Source of the DNA: Phragmites australis
Taxonomy: Eukaryota > Streptophyta > Magnoliopsida > Poales > Poaceae
Direction: 5' to 3'
DNA length: 64,000 bases
Assembly: GCF_958298935.1 (NCBI RefSeq)
Contig: NC_084938.1
Location: 26,393,501-26,457,500 of the forward strand
Numbering within the stretch: position 1 is the first letter of the stretch; each line of letters starts with the position of its first letter. The notes below the pieces were generated by a model. It was not told where the DNA came from. It saw only the letters and a list, made by a program, of their open reading frames with translations, and did no database searches. Shown piece by piece: positions 35,630 through 48,453 of this stretch. The translations under genes and the position numbers were made by a program.

Positions 35630-35843
35630 GACTCGCACTGTATTAAGCATCACTGCATGAAAAAAAGTTATCAGTGGCAGGTGATAACCGGTATTAGTGA
35701 TGGATCTCATACCCGTTACTTTTATCACTGCATGAAAAAAAGTTTAGACTCGCACTGTATTAAGCATCACTGCATGAAAAAAAGTTATCAGTGGCAGGTG
35801 ATAACCGGTATTAGTGATGGATCTCATACCCGTTACTTTTATC
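35630..35843. repeat. 117-bp tandem duplication at the CACTA terminus
   Basis: The unit beginning GACTCGCACTGTATTAAG starts at 35630 and again at 35747, with near-identity through CCCGTTACTTTTATC (ending 35726 and 35843). Each unit includes a copy of CACTGCATGAAAAAAAG, and a third copy joins them at 35726. The duplication covers flanking DNA plus the left end of the CACTA-like element. Confidence 0.92.
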
Positions 35844-37142
35844 GCATAGACGAATGATAACTCGTCACTAATGAGGTCACTAGTGATGAGTCATAACGTA
35901 ACCTGTCACTAATGTTCAGTTAATAGTAACGAGTCATAGCTGTGATCTGTTACTATTGACTGAACATTAGTGATTGATTATAATCTTAACTCGTTATTAA
36001 TGACTGATGAATATTTTTCGTATTTTTTAACAAAAAAAAGTCAAAAAAATATTTTTTTCACTCAAGCCATCCCAACGTAGTCCTATTCTCAATGCGGGAC
36101 TAATCCCATATGCCTCATAAGTCACACTTTTTTTACATTATTTTCAAGTTTGCGTTCTATAGGAATCAAACCTGCTATCTCTTCCTCGTGTGTGTAGCTA
36201 CCTTACCACCTCTGCTATCACGTAGTTGTGATAGAAACCGGATATGTTATCCTTTTAACCTTCTTTGTCGAAGATTAGACCCGGAGTACATTCGGTAAAA
36301 CAGACATAACTTTTGCATACAAATTCTAATTTTGACATTTTTTTTTACTCTACGGACGTCTAAAAAAAGTTACATCAATTTCTCCCCCACTTTGTCGGGT
36401 TCGAAGAATTTTTCGAGGTCAAAAACGGCTTGGAAGATTGAGTTCTTGCCCTAGAAATTTCTACACCGTTTTTGGAACGCGTATTTGTGTCCATAGCCAT
36501 CACACTTTACATCAAACTTGAGTAAAAATATACAATGGTTCATATTCTAGTGCTGTTAAGGTGAGAAAAAATAAGGAAAAAATAAAATAAAAATAAAAAT
36601 ATTTGCGAATACCGTCATTAGTAACTGGAGTTAGTTATTAGTGACGGATTACAATTGATACGTCACTAATGAGTGTGTCATTAGTAACGGATCAAGTTAG
36701 ATCCCGTCACTAATGACTGGTATAGGACGACTCGTCACTAATGAGTGGATTATTTGTGATGGGTTAAGTTGGATCTGACACTAATGACTGGTCTAGAGCG
36801 ACCTGTCACTGATAAACTTATCATTAGTGACGGGTCACAATTTGACTCATCACTAATAACTAGACTAGGATCATCTGTCACTGATGATTGAGTCAATAGA
36901 CCCGTCACTAATAACTGGACTAGGACCATATGTCACTAATGATTTAGTTAATAGTGACGGATCAATATTCATCAGTAACGGATCATGTTACGACCGTCAC
37001 TAATGAGGTCTATATCCGTTTCTGATCAGAAGTGATATTAGTGACACGTTTTTATTAGATCAGTCACTAATAAGACATTAATAACACATATTAAGCAGCT
37101 ATTACTAATGTAATATCTCTTTTAGAAGTTTCTTACATAGTG
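35651..37142. mobile_element. Non-autonomous CACTA (En/Spm)-like element
   Basis: The right end reads CTTACATAGTG (to 37142), that is CACTATGTAAG on the other strand. The left end is CACTGCATGAAAAAAAG at 35651 (with copies at 35726 and 35768). Both subterminal zones carry many copies of GTCACTAATGA and TAGTGACGGGTC in both orientations (35860-36000 and 36610-37090), as in subterminal repeats of CACTA elements. The middle (36010-36600) has no transposase similarity. The expected 3-bp target duplication is not evident (CAT left, CGG right), which may be due to the terminal duplication. Confidence 0.75.
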
Positions 37143-37699
37143 CGGCGCACAAACCTCTCTCCGCTGTTCAGTTCGCACGGCTAAAGCGAAACCCCAAATG
37201 AACGGTGAACCACAACCTGTTGTTCTTCTTGAGAGGTCGCTCTTGTGCACGGACCGATTTGTGTAAAAGCATAAGCTGATGGGAAAAGGAGACAATCAAA
37301 CATAGCGCTACGACACGAGATCAGCAAATTACACGGAGAGGTTGAGACTTTGCATTCACATCCTGGAAACATGCTGCTGGTCTACTCCAAAAAAAAAAAA
37401 AAAAAACCCAACAACCAAGTGGTATCCTTCAATCCCACTGGACGAAAGTGATCTCTGGCCTCGCTTTTTCCTCCACGGAAGAACAGAAAAATACACAACA
37501 AACAGCAAGCAGTACAAGTGAAGTTTTCCTGTAACACTTTTCTAGAAGGATCATGCTTCCACTAGTGGCGTCATACGTGTATATCTTCTTCTCAGCTTCA
37601 CCAACCAGCACGGACACCTCGTCAACCTATTTTGCAGCAAAACCAAGCAACTGGAATGGCCCCAAAGTGCAAGTGGATGATCATCTCAGCATTCACAAG
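37143..37699. other. Spacer with an A18 tract
   Basis: No gene. A run of 18 A at 37389-37406 may be the tail of a retroposed sequence. The small ORFs at 37181-37617 have no domain. Confidence 0.45.
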
Positions 37700-38081
37700 T
37701 GGCCATTATAAAGAACCAATGGAAATAAAAATTGGTCAGACTATTTTGAGAAGAGAAGACTAAATAATATCAACGTGCCAAAGTCAATGATATCCTTCAA
37801 AGAGACAATAATACTAGCTTGCTATTTTCATATTATCGTAAACGGTAAAAATAGGAAACAACACATCTTCTACTTAGATCAAGAAGATGGAAAAATTGAT
37901 GGTAAACCCAACTTAAAATCATACATAACTAAATATTATAAGAAGTTATTTAGACCACATGTGAATAGTCATTTTTCCATGACGGAGTCATATATAGATG
38001 ACATCACTTAGATGATAGATGCTAAAATTGAAATTCTTACATCCCTTTCTCTGAAAATGAAGTAAGAGATGCAATATTCCA

Positions 38082-38120
38082 AATAGAACTAAATAAAGCT
38101 CAATAGAACTAAATAAAGCT
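38082..38120 (+). repeat. 20-bp tandem duplication within the LINE
   Basis: AATAGAACTAAATAAAGCT occurs at 38082-38100 and 38102-38120. Because 20 is not a multiple of 3, it shifts the LINE frame just before APGPDDF. Confidence 0.9.
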
Positions 38121-39009
38121 CCAGGTCCAGATGACTTTCCAGCTGAGTTCTACTAGAAATTTTGGGATATCGTCAAGATTGATTTGATGAAAATGTTCCA
38201 TGAAATGCACTATAGGAATCTACTGACATATAGCCTGAATTTCAGAGTAATTACACTCCTACCAAAAATTAAAAAAGCTTGTCACATCCAATAGTTTAGA
38301 CCTATCTATCCGCTAAATGTCAGCTTCAAAGTTTTTACAAAGATGCTCACTAACCATTTAAATAGTGTTGCGGACCACATAATTTGTTCCACACAAACCA
38401 CATTTACGAGCGGAAGAAATATTCTCAAAAGGGTGGTCATTTTACATGAGACATTATACAAACTCCATTGAAAAAAGATGAGTGGCGTAATTCTCAAAAT
38501 TGGCTTTGAGAAGGTATATGACAAAATTAAATGGACATTCATGTTACAGTCCCTACGGATGAAAAGTTTTTCATCTAAATGGTGTGAATGGATAAAAACC
38601 ATCATTTCAGTGGTAGCGTAGCAGTAAAAGTCAATGAAGAGACTGACCATTACTTCCAAATGAAGAAAGGTCTACGTCAAGCCGACCCACCCTCTCCGAT
38701 TCTGTTTAACATTATTGCAGATATGTTAGCAATTATGATTGAGAGAGACAAAAATGCAGGATAAGTTGAAGGAGTTGTACCACATTTAGTAGAAAGTGGG
38801 CTATCAATCCTTTAGTATGTCGACGATACGATCTTATTTATGGAGGATTACCTGGAAAAGGCCAAGAACATAAAGCTTTTTCTTTATGCTTTCAAGCAGC
38901 TTTCAAGGTTAAACATAAACTTCCATAAAAATGAAATGTTTTGTTTTGGAGTGGCAAGACAAGGTCAATTAATATGCTGACATTTTTAGATATGCAATGG
39001 GTGAGTTAC

Positions 39010-42000
39010 TGTCAGAATCATCTAAATCGCACTCGGCTTAATCTACAATACTAGTTGTCTATAAAGATGAGAGCTACCACATACCCTTCGTTCGACACAC
39101 CACGTGCTAACTCACATCTAAAGACATCCCTTACAATCACTATTTGATTGAAACGAGAGCAATTCCGATAGTCCCAATATATGCTCAACAAACCTAAGAT
39201 CACAGCATATACCGTTTACAATATAGTTTTATCACAAAATATGAATAGAGTGAAAATGTTTAACTAATATTGCATACCTTATTCACCATATTAGTTTCTA
39301 CTTACTATCAGAATTTTTATATGCAGCAAAAAGTATTAACAACAAAAGATCAGTGACATCATTGCCCAAAAAGGCACCACCAGGATTAGCTCAAGATATA
39401 TATCCTCTACTATTGCCTATCGCCGGCATCGGTGCGATAGAAATAACTATACAACAGCTCATCTTCACCTATAACAACTTAAGGGAAGCACCCTAGATAC
39501 GAAGGTACTCGCAAGACTTACACAATATAGGTATATACTATTCATGACTCTAAGGATAATGTATTTGGATGAATAGCAAGGAAAAGGCCACAAGTGAAAT
39601 TGATTCGGCGAAAGAAACACTTTAATCAATATACTGACATGAACAACTAGCATTAATCGACAATAATCATAATCTTCAAGAAGGTAAACATGCTCATCTC
39701 AACCTAAGCATTCTCAAATGTTCCTTATATCAACCCACGTACTATCCAGCCCACAAAACTGAACAAAAATCTACGATGATGTCCAATGGACATTAAGCGT
39801 GTTCAAAACCAAGAGCACGGTTATTCAAATAGTTCTTACACCCTGCATAGGAGTACTTCTTTACCCGCACGATATGGGACTATTCGGCTTGTACAACTGA
39901 TCATATTGCACAAAAGGGTACCCATAACAACCTTTCTCAAATACGTCCTAACCGTTTGGGGTATACGCCTATAGGTGCAGAGGTCAGCTAGGCCTATTCC
40001 TAGAGCAACCTAGATGCCTCTACAATCTCACTCGCTCACACCATAGACCAACAATTCAAAGGGTCACAGCAACATAAGGTATTCAACTCATCTTTACCAT
40101 ATTCAGATATGTGGTACTATATAAAAGTGCTTAAGCCAAATGACGCCAATGGTCGGTGCTTAATCGATGCAGCGGTCTATTGCACCCGGGTCTCCTCTCC
40201 AGAACTACCACTAACTCCCACCCGCATCTCATCTCAAACTCACAATATTCAACATCCCAACTTGTAATTCTCATGAAACAATAATTGAGAGTCCTATAGC
40301 TCGCGAATGGTCGACGAACCACCGCTTGACTTTCTACCGGTGACCTATGCATTGCTAAGTATTTCAGATAAATTTTAAATTAGACGTTAACATGGTTATC
40401 CTCAGGTTACAAGGATTGAGATCATCAATAATAAAATAGGATACAACCAGATAGGGTCTACCCGATTCTCGATATTGACTGGCTAAACATGCATATACGA
40501 CATATATCAATATCTAACAAATTAATCAACACTTCACAAAAGTATAAAAGAGATATAATAGATGCTTGTCTGGTGCTTCTGGTTCTTCACTCACGAATTC
40601 CACTAGTCTGTCTTCGAGTTCAAACACACGACTCTCCGAAATGTCATTTTCTAATCAAGGAATGATGCATCACAAATGAGTATGGATGATATGCGATGAG
40701 AGATGCTTCACAATGCATGAAAATTAATAGAGATGCAATGCATCATGCCTGAGTTTATAGTATCAATGATTTCTTAATTTGGGTTACTCCTAATCATTTA
40801 ACATTTTCCTAGATTAATTAAGCTTAAACCAAAGCTTAATCCTAAATAGAAAGTTAATTATGTATAAAATAAGTGTGAATATTTTTACTAAACAGGGAAT
40901 AATATAATAATATTAAAAAAATTGGTTTCACAAATTTTGGACTTACCAATAATTAATTATGAATTATTAAAGCTTAAAAAATTTCATTAACTATAGAAAT
41001 TTTAGTACATATTTAATGGCACCTAGCATTTTTAATAAGTAGATTATGACCATATGAATCCAAAAAATTGGTTCAACTATTTTTAGAGTTATATTTAATT
41101 CCCTATGCATTTTACAATATTCAGTTGAATTAACAATGTAAGAATAATTTTATTTTGCATTTTTTATGGAATTACCGAATACTAAAAACCATAATTATGT
41201 TTGCACCCAGGATAGATAGCCACAGAGATGAAAGTGGGGCTGGCCTGCTCTGACCGAGTCAAAATCGACCCATGGCCATGGCTGGCATAGTGCCAGCCAT
41301 GGAGACAGCACCGACGGCCCTTGTCGGTGGCAAACGACGACGCAGTCCAGCTAGGGATCAGCAAAAGGAGCAACTGCACACCATGCCAAACTCCTTTGAG
41401 GCACTCACGGTGGCTGGCGATGATTGAAAAGCGGCCAGCGACGGCACATGGCGATGGTCGTACTATGGTGGCTTGGCCTGGCACGCCGACGGCGAATGGC
41501 AACCTAATCGGCCCAGCCGAGGGCACCTAAAGCATCAACACGGGCATACTAACTCAACTGAGTGCCTATTGGTCGATGGGCCCGGCCGGAGCACGGTCGT
41601 CGGCGTGAGCAGAGAGGCAGCAGCGGGTGGCCCACGCGGACGGACGTGCTAGCGTCGGGCCGGAGCCAAACTGGCACGTGCAAAATGGAGAGGAGGGCAG
41701 GGAGAAGCTCACCAATGTGTGTATTTGGGAGATGGAGCAGCGACGCACTGAGGAAGAAGGCATCGATGAACCAAATCCGGCCGAGAGAGATGGGGATCCG
41801 ATGGGGAATGGACTCGGCGACCTTCCTCCTTGCTTCCTAGGTCTTAGGCTTGGCTAATCTGACCTCAGGCACGTTGGATTTGGGCTCGGCGGCGGCGATG
41901 TGCTGTGGCTCTGCTCTGTTGCTTGTGGGCGGTAGAGAGAGAGAAGTAAGGGAGGGAGACATAAGACAGCGGTCGATCTGACTTAGAGTCAGAGAAAACG

Positions 42001-42570
42001 GCGTCAGTGGCTAGCCTCATTTGTCAACAAAGATGGCGGCTGACACCCGAGCAGTGCTCGGTTGGGAAGAGAGAGAGATCAGTGAGGGAGATGACAGGTG
42101 GGCTCGATGAACAATGATAGACAAATGAGAAAATATCTCCTTCCTTTCTCTGATCCACAGAGGATCTTTTCGAGCTCCAAAAAATCTAGGGATTTTTGTG
42201 GGATACTAAAATTCAAATGCAACCCATTTTAAGTGGTTTGGTCACCTAATCCCAATTTAAACTAAAATTATTCAAAGTTGCAGCATTTTCTAACTTTCTC
42301 TAATTTTTTAGGCTTCAATTTAAATCCCTAAAATCCCGGGGGAAATCACTAATATTCTTCTTATCACTTGGAATAATTTATAAAATTATTTAAAACCTGA
42401 AGTTACAAAACAAATTTGTTAGTTCCTTCACAATGCATCATATATTATTAAAGTTAACAATTCCTATTTAATTTCAATGGTAATAATTACTTGCTCAAAT
42501 CTTTAATTAGGATGCTAATGATACTCATGAATGCTTAATGATATATTTAAAAAAAAATTAGAATGTAATA
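39010..42570 (-). mobile_element. Solo LTR 2, inserted in the old LINE
   Basis: A 3561-bp segment bounded by a perfect 5-bp duplication, GTTAC at 39005-39009 and 42571-42575. On the plus strand it starts TGTCAGAATC and ends GAATGTAATA. On the minus strand the start TATTACATTCTAATTTT aligns with the start of solo LTR 1 (TGTCACATCCGAAATTT), so the expected TG has become TA. Internal blocks match solo LTR 1 in the same orientation (39489-39560 to 19636-19700; 40130-40370 to 20320-20580). No internal coding region. A GC-rich part (41220-41900) has only composition-driven ORFs. Confidence 0.85.
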
Positions 42571-43860
42571 GTTACCCCTGCGGTACCAAAAATCCTGATT
42601 CACTATCAAAAACTCAGAAATTCAAATTAGAAGGAAGTAGAGGAACAAATTGAAAAAAGACTAAACAGTTGGAAGGCCAAGTACTTATTTACGGGTGGTA
42701 GACTGATACTTCTAAAGTTAGTTCTTAGTTTCCTACCCACATATATGATGTCCTTCTTTCAAATACCACACGGGGTTTAAAAAAGATCGCTTATTTTTTA
42801 TCAAGATCCTATTAGCAAAGTGATAGTAAAAAAAATAACGTCTGACGAAACGAAAAGTACTATGTAAAGCCAAAGACATGAGTGAATTAGGGATAAATGA
42901 TTTGACATCTAAAATATCTCTCTCCCATGTAAGTGGTTGTACAAGCTACTAACTGAGGATGGAACGTGGCAAAAACTGCTTCGAAACAAATACATGGGGG
43001 ACAAAACCTCTTTCGCAAGTTGAAGAAAAATTAGATGACTCGCATTTTTGAACCAGACTTATAAAAATGAAAAGCATCATATTCCGATATGTTACTTTTA
43101 ATATAAATGATGGATCTTAAGTTAGATTTTGGGAGGACACTTGGTTAGAAAACTTTTCACTCAGACTCCAATATCATTCATTATATAACATAGTGCGAAA
43201 CAAACAAGACTTGGTAGCTAAGGCGATGGAGTCATTCCATGCAAATATAGCATTCAGGCGGGACTTAAATGGCCCGAAATTAGTCGCATGGAATGATTTG
43301 ACGGCTTGTCTTACCAACATCATATTGTTTGAGGATCGAGATGAGTTTAAATGGAATCTAAACAAATCTGAAAATTTCACAGTTAGCTCTCTATATAAGG
43401 CTTTGGTGCAAGGTGAGGAACCAATTCAGAACAGTAAAATGTGGGAATTAAAGCTACTATTAAAAATAAAAATATTCCTGTAGTATTTACACAAATGGAT
43501 TTTGTTAACAAAAGATAACCTACGAAAAAGATAATAGTTAGGTGATAAAAATATTGCTTTTGTCATAAACCTGAGACAATTAAACATCTCTTATTATAAC
43601 AATTAAATATCTCATAAACCTCAGACGATTAAACATGAGGCAATGGTTAATAGTTCAAGTAGCATCAAATCTTTACCAATCGCGAAATGTTCAAAACATG
43701 CTTCGGAACTGGTTCGGAGTTTCAGTAAAAAATTGAAAGACTATATACTGGTGGTGGTGGCCACATTTTAATGACCACTATAACTATACAGGAACGGTAT
43801 TATCTTTAATAAGAAGAATTTTGTTTCTCTCTTTAAGTTATTTTTACTTGTACACACTGA

Positions 43861-44340
43861 CTCAGTTTGTATTAGTTGGTTACTATAACATATACATGAA
43901 GCGAACAACAATAAAACTCTTTACCCAGTTTAAATAACAGTCTAGACTCTATATCCAAATCTAAATAGAATAATGTCACCCAATAGGATGCATTCCCATC
44001 TTTTAAAAATTTATTTTATGTCTCATGTAACGCCCTCTTGTTCCTTAGATTTGGTTATGTGCATCTAATACAGATGTCAGGGATATAACAATTAGTGTTA
44101 ATAAAGCTTTATTTTTTTTAAAAAAAATCTCAGCATTCACAAAATATAACAAAACAAAGAGCAAAAACTAGTGCGCAGAGGATACATCAGTATCACTAAT
44201 CTCCAGTATAATTGTGCAGTATACACATATCTATCGTACAAAAAAGAGAGAGACCAAGATCACAAGACCTACCCTACATCTGCACACAAACACAACACTG
44301 AAGATAAATAGAGGTCCGACGACCTGACTAGTCACTAGAA
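43861..44340. other. Spacer downstream of the cytochrome b561 gene
   Basis: About 480 bp of AT-rich DNA. The part next to 44340 should hold the 3' UTR of the minus-strand gene. No other feature is seen. Confidence 0.45.
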
Positions 44341-47293
44341 TCACATAGAAAGCGGCAAGTGGCCGTTCGAAGTGCCATTGTAGGTCTTGTTGTCCGACTT
44401 CCTCCTCTTCAAAACGATGCCCCATGTAACAGCTTCCAGGATCAGGGCAATGCCACCCAGGATGCAGATCGCGATGATGTAGCCTGTCTTCCACTTCTGC
44501 TCAACGTTCAAGATGGACATGCCTTTGAAGATGTTGACGATGCCCAGTATGATGATAGTGTAACCGACCGAGTGGTGATACACGTTCCAGTAGACGCGGT
44601 ATTTGTGATCCTTCTTTGGCCTCAGGAAGAGTGCAAAGATCTAAATGGAAAAAAAATGTAGAGAAAAAACTATTAGCAAGTTCACTAGGCCACTGATATT
44701 GCAACTTGTTCTTCTATCAGATAAGGGCATAAATCCTTGCTTCCAAGCTACCTATATGCTACAAATCTAATAAGCAGGATGAACATTGTAAAGTCGCTTT
44801 CAAGCAGAAGTTGTAATATCTTCGGTAATCAGTTTGATAGGTACATGAGCACAGAGGGGCTCCAAAATTTTGGCAGGTAATAGAGCATAATGAGAAGAAT
44901 ATAAGTATGTACCTGTAGAGTACCAAGAGCAAATACTGAGATTCCGATGTTCCTGTGAAGTGAATAGGTGATTCCCTTGGACAAGTTTCCAAGATGAATG
45001 CCAGTGGCCCAGCCAGATACTCCGACACCATACCCAATCAGCTGGCAAGCTACATGAAGATAGAACCATGCTGGATCGGCTGATTTGAATGTCTTGAGGT
45101 ATCTTGAAAATATGGCTCCCATGGGCAATAGAAGACCCCAGCTCACAGCATTCAGAACTCCATGAGTCTACACAAAGAATGGGAGAAATGAGAATGTTTT
45201 AATAAAATCAGTACTAGTATATGCCCAAGCATACTCAAAAGGTAACAGTTGTGTGGTGCTAAATGAGAATAACAATATTCTTTTACGGAAATGAAAACAA
45301 TACTTTCTTTTCGCAGACTTGAATTATCACAAGGCACCTAGGCAGTCAAGAAGTCAAAGATTATCTGGATTGATCGAATTGCCCTGGTGGTTCAGAATAC
45401 CATGTTAGCGGCACATGTTGGTTATTCACACAGTTTCCTTTGATAATAATTACTGATTGACTTTGCCTTTCAGAATTTAGAACATCATGTCTTTGGCTCT
45501 TCTTGAATACTCTATCCAGCAACAATCGGAAGAATCGAAGCTGAAGTCCACCAAGGCAGGAAAAAAACTGACTAGGCAAGAAAATTGCAACCCCGATGAA
45601 TCAAATTTCAAAGTGAACGAATAAGAGAGGAACCTATTGCTAGTATGTCACACATAAACACAGTCAACAAACTCCGCCAACCGTACGGACTAGCACAGTT
45701 GATAACGGTAGCGGGTCTAAATCAATTCAAACTAACCAGGAAAAATAGTTAAGACTGCACAGATTCCATAGAAGATTTATTTTTTTAATCACCTACGTTA
45801 GAACCATGAACATTAAAAATGATAGATTCCACACATTCTTACCACTACATCATCATACTACAAACGTTTTTTTTTTTGGGATTAACAAACGTAATTTATT
45901 TGGTTACTCATCTTGCTCACTGCAGTAACGCTTCAATAAATACAGCAACTCATATGCAAAACAAGGTAAAATGAGAGTTTTGTTTAAAGGTGAATTTTTT
46001 ATGCAAAAAATCGCCAGGATTTGAATAGCAGAGTTCTATGGGTAATCGAAATTGAACCCGAGAAACTGGTTTCTTTTTTGTGTGTTCTGAGGCTATGGCC
46101 TTTCCTCACATATTTGACACCAACGCATAAGAATTCAAGAAACGAGCAAACGATTTAACACGAACAGATAAAAGTTTTACACACTATTTTTCAATGGACT
46201 GAAATCCAAGTTGGTTTCAATCTACGACGTGGACCGTCCGATCTGGATCGGACGGCTCTTCTTCTTTCTTCTTCCTTCCGATTGCCCGCATCTGTTTCAA
46301 CTCACGCAACGCATTTCTCCGACGCAATCCTCGTCGCGCTCCCCCGCCTCCCACCCGCCTGCCTTCGTCCCTGGCGGCGTCCCCGCCGCGCTAACCCATC
46401 GGCACGTGACGCCCCCACCCTAGCCCCGCCCACCGGTGGTCTTCCCGCCGCCCTGCCGTCTCGCCCACCACCACCCCCTGGACGGCCTGCCTACCCGGAA
46501 CCCATTTTCTAAGCCCGCCGGCCATTAGAGCCTCCCGACAACCCCAGCCCCCGAAACCCTAACCTCTCCAATGAACGCCGACTGAAGCGAACCTCGATTT
46601 CGGTCGATTGCACAGTAGTAAATACGTAAAAGTAAATCAAATCCATATGCCCGAAAGGGGAGTACTCACATTTTTCTTCCTGAGGAGGCTGCCCCCTCCG
46701 CTGCCGGCGGTGCTCGCCCCGGTCACAAGGTTCAGCTTCCCCTTGGAGGCCATGTTGTCGCCGCCCATGGCGTGGGGCGCGATGCTCCCGCCGGAGACCG
46801 GCCCCACCTGCCAGACCTGGTTCACCTCCCCCGTACCGTTCTGGAGCTTCAGGGTCCCAAACATCCGGACGCGGCCGTCGCCGCCGAGCTCGGCGGCGAG
46901 ATCAGACGCCGGGAAGGAGATGGACCCCGGGGAGCCAAGCGAGTACCCGGAGATGCTGTACGTCTGCACCTCGTACGCACCGCCGTTGCCGCCGCCCTTG
47001 GGCGCGGCCACGAGCGCCTGCGTGCCCTTCATGCCGTCGCCGGAGGGGTTGAGGCCCCACGCCACCCACCCGCCGGAGGACGGCGGCGCGGCCACGAACG
47101 CCACCGACAGAGATGACGCCGCGGAGTCGTAGGTCCAGTGCACGGACGCGCCCAGGCGGGGCAGGTCGCTGCACGCCGCGTACACGCGGTTGCTCGAGAA
47201 CTTCTCCGCCGCGCAGGCGCCGCCGCCGGCCGCGGATACGCACGCCGGCGCCGCCACCATCACGAGGAGGACGAGGACCCGCATGGCAGACAT
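44341..47293 (-). CDS. DOMON and cytochrome b561 domain protein (CYBDOM type)
   Basis: A membrane haem protein thought to move electrons across the plasma membrane, usually with ascorbate as donor. Three exons on the minus strand join in frame with GT-AG introns: 47293-46670, 45167-44913, 44640-44341 (392 aa, usual size). Residues 1-21 are a signal peptide ([21 protein letters not shown]). The DOMON domain spans about 45-175 ([27 protein letters not shown]). The b561 core in exons 2 and 3 has five hydrophobic helices and the His residues expected as haem ligands: H210 (THGVLN), H246 (FYLHVACQ), H279 (YSLHRNIGI) and H315 or H316 (YHHSVGY). The tail is basic and cytosolic. The start is the first in-frame ATG. 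It is closely similar in DOMON text to the AIR12-like gene at 60885. Intron 1 (1.5 kb) holds a GC-rich block. Confidence 0.95.
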
Positions 47294-48453
47294 GGCCGCG
47301 GCGTTCTTGCGTGCGTACACTAGCCTCCAAGGCAGGGGAATCTTGGGTGGGGAAGGCAGAAAGGCCGCGGCTTTGGCGTTCGGAGTTGGGAGCACCGGCC
47401 GGGTGGGACTTGGGAGCCAGGGGAGGGGCGCGGTTAATAAGGACGAGGCGGAGGGGACGGTGGACACGCCACGGCGAGCGATTGGGTGCGGGTTGACGCG
47501 GCCGGAGTCCCGGGAGACTCGCGGTCTGCGCGTTTGGGAAAGGCTTTACTTCCCGGCGTTGATCTCTTGATTGTTTTGGATCTCCTTCTTATTCTACTAA
47601 CTTACAGGGAGTAAATACCTGTAACATGCTAAACTGATGAATCAGGCGCGTGCATTATGGAAAGAGGATGATAAATGCATCAGACATGGAGACCGGACGC
47701 GCCTAATCTGATTTATTTCCCGGGTCAGTTACAATTTTGCCTTACTCTTTTTTCCCTTTAGTATTTAGTACCCTGTTTGATGGAGCTGATATTCATACAT
47801 ATCCAAAGTTTATAGAATAAAAAATAATTTAAATATCTATTTTAATTTAAAATAAGAACATAATAATAGCTAACCAAAGGCCTTTAATCTATGTACAGCT
47901 TTAACTTAAATTATAAAACTGGAGATGATCTATTTAAAAAAAATTAGAGCTAGCTCCGTCAAATAGATCCTAGATCAACTATATTTCTCCTTTACACGTC
48001 AAGTGATCTTAGGGCAACCGATAGGCATTCTTCCTTAGACGTGATGCCCATCTCCTCCACCTTGGATCCACCTAGGATGGCAGCAACCACTTTCCTCGCT
48101 TCGGTTGAGTGAACATGTGACTGCAGGCATCACCGTGATTAGCTGTGGGGATAACACATGGCATCCTAGCGTGCCTTGCCGATCCATGTCATCTCTCCCT
48201 GCCCCTGAGCATAACTCGACATCACCATCACCAATTGTCGGTTCTACTTGCTAGTTGGATTCTATGCATGGTTGAGGCTTAATGGGTTCGTGAAACCCTA
48301 GACCTATCCACGGCCAAAATGCATGTCGCTATTGCTCGTGGTCGATTCAAGGAGTGTGCTCCCACTTGTAAGTTGTAACGGGGTGAATAGTGTCCTCACA
48401 TTGTGTGTAATGGGAACATCCTCCACCTAGCTGATAATGCTATCCATTTTTTA
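47294..48453. other. Upstream region of the DOMON-b561 gene and spacer
   Basis: GC-rich up to about 47530. On the minus strand a TTATTAA word at 47433-47440 could serve as a TATA-like element about 140 bp before the ATG. It then becomes AT-rich, with a MITE-like repeat at 47771-47970. No other gene is seen. Confidence 0.4.
47771..47970. mobile_element. MITE-like repeat
   Basis: About 200 bp whose ends are inverted copies: CTGTTTGATGGAGCT on the left and AGCTCCGTCAAATAG on the right. AT-rich interior, no coding capacity, no clear target duplication. Confidence 0.5.

Larger units (their letters stand above)
37700..43860 (+). mobile_element. Old LINE, split in two by solo LTR 2
   Basis: The left part (37700-39009) carries ORF2 text from before and within the reverse transcriptase: FHIIVNGKNRKQHIFYLDQEDG, APGPDDFPAEFY (about 38120-38155), DDTILFMEDYLEKAK (about 38823-38867) and NEMFCFGVARQ. 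The right part (42571-43860) resumes the same protein with LRYQKILIHYQKLRN, EVEEQIEKRLNSWKAKYL and GGRLILLKLVLSFLPTYMMSFFQIP, and then a heavily stopped zinc-binding region. The two halves fit across the LTR without a large gap. Many stops and frameshifts show it is old. A 20-bp tandem duplication (38082-38120) lies within it. Confidence 0.87.

Noticed and set aside
35640..37142. CRISPR-like array from the recurrent GTCACTAATGA words
   Set aside because: The words vary, occur in both orientations, have irregular spacing, and lie in plant DNA between CACTA-type ends.
19147..42575. Reading the two LTR segments as the two ends of one large retrotransposon
   Set aside because: Each is flanked by its own 5-bp duplication (GTTTA, GTTAC), they lack polypurine tract or primer-site context, and an intact host gene lies between them.
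47294..47467. N-terminal extension of the DOMON-b561 protein
   Set aside because: The extended frame starts at GTG and has no ATG before 47293; a signal peptide begins right at 47293.
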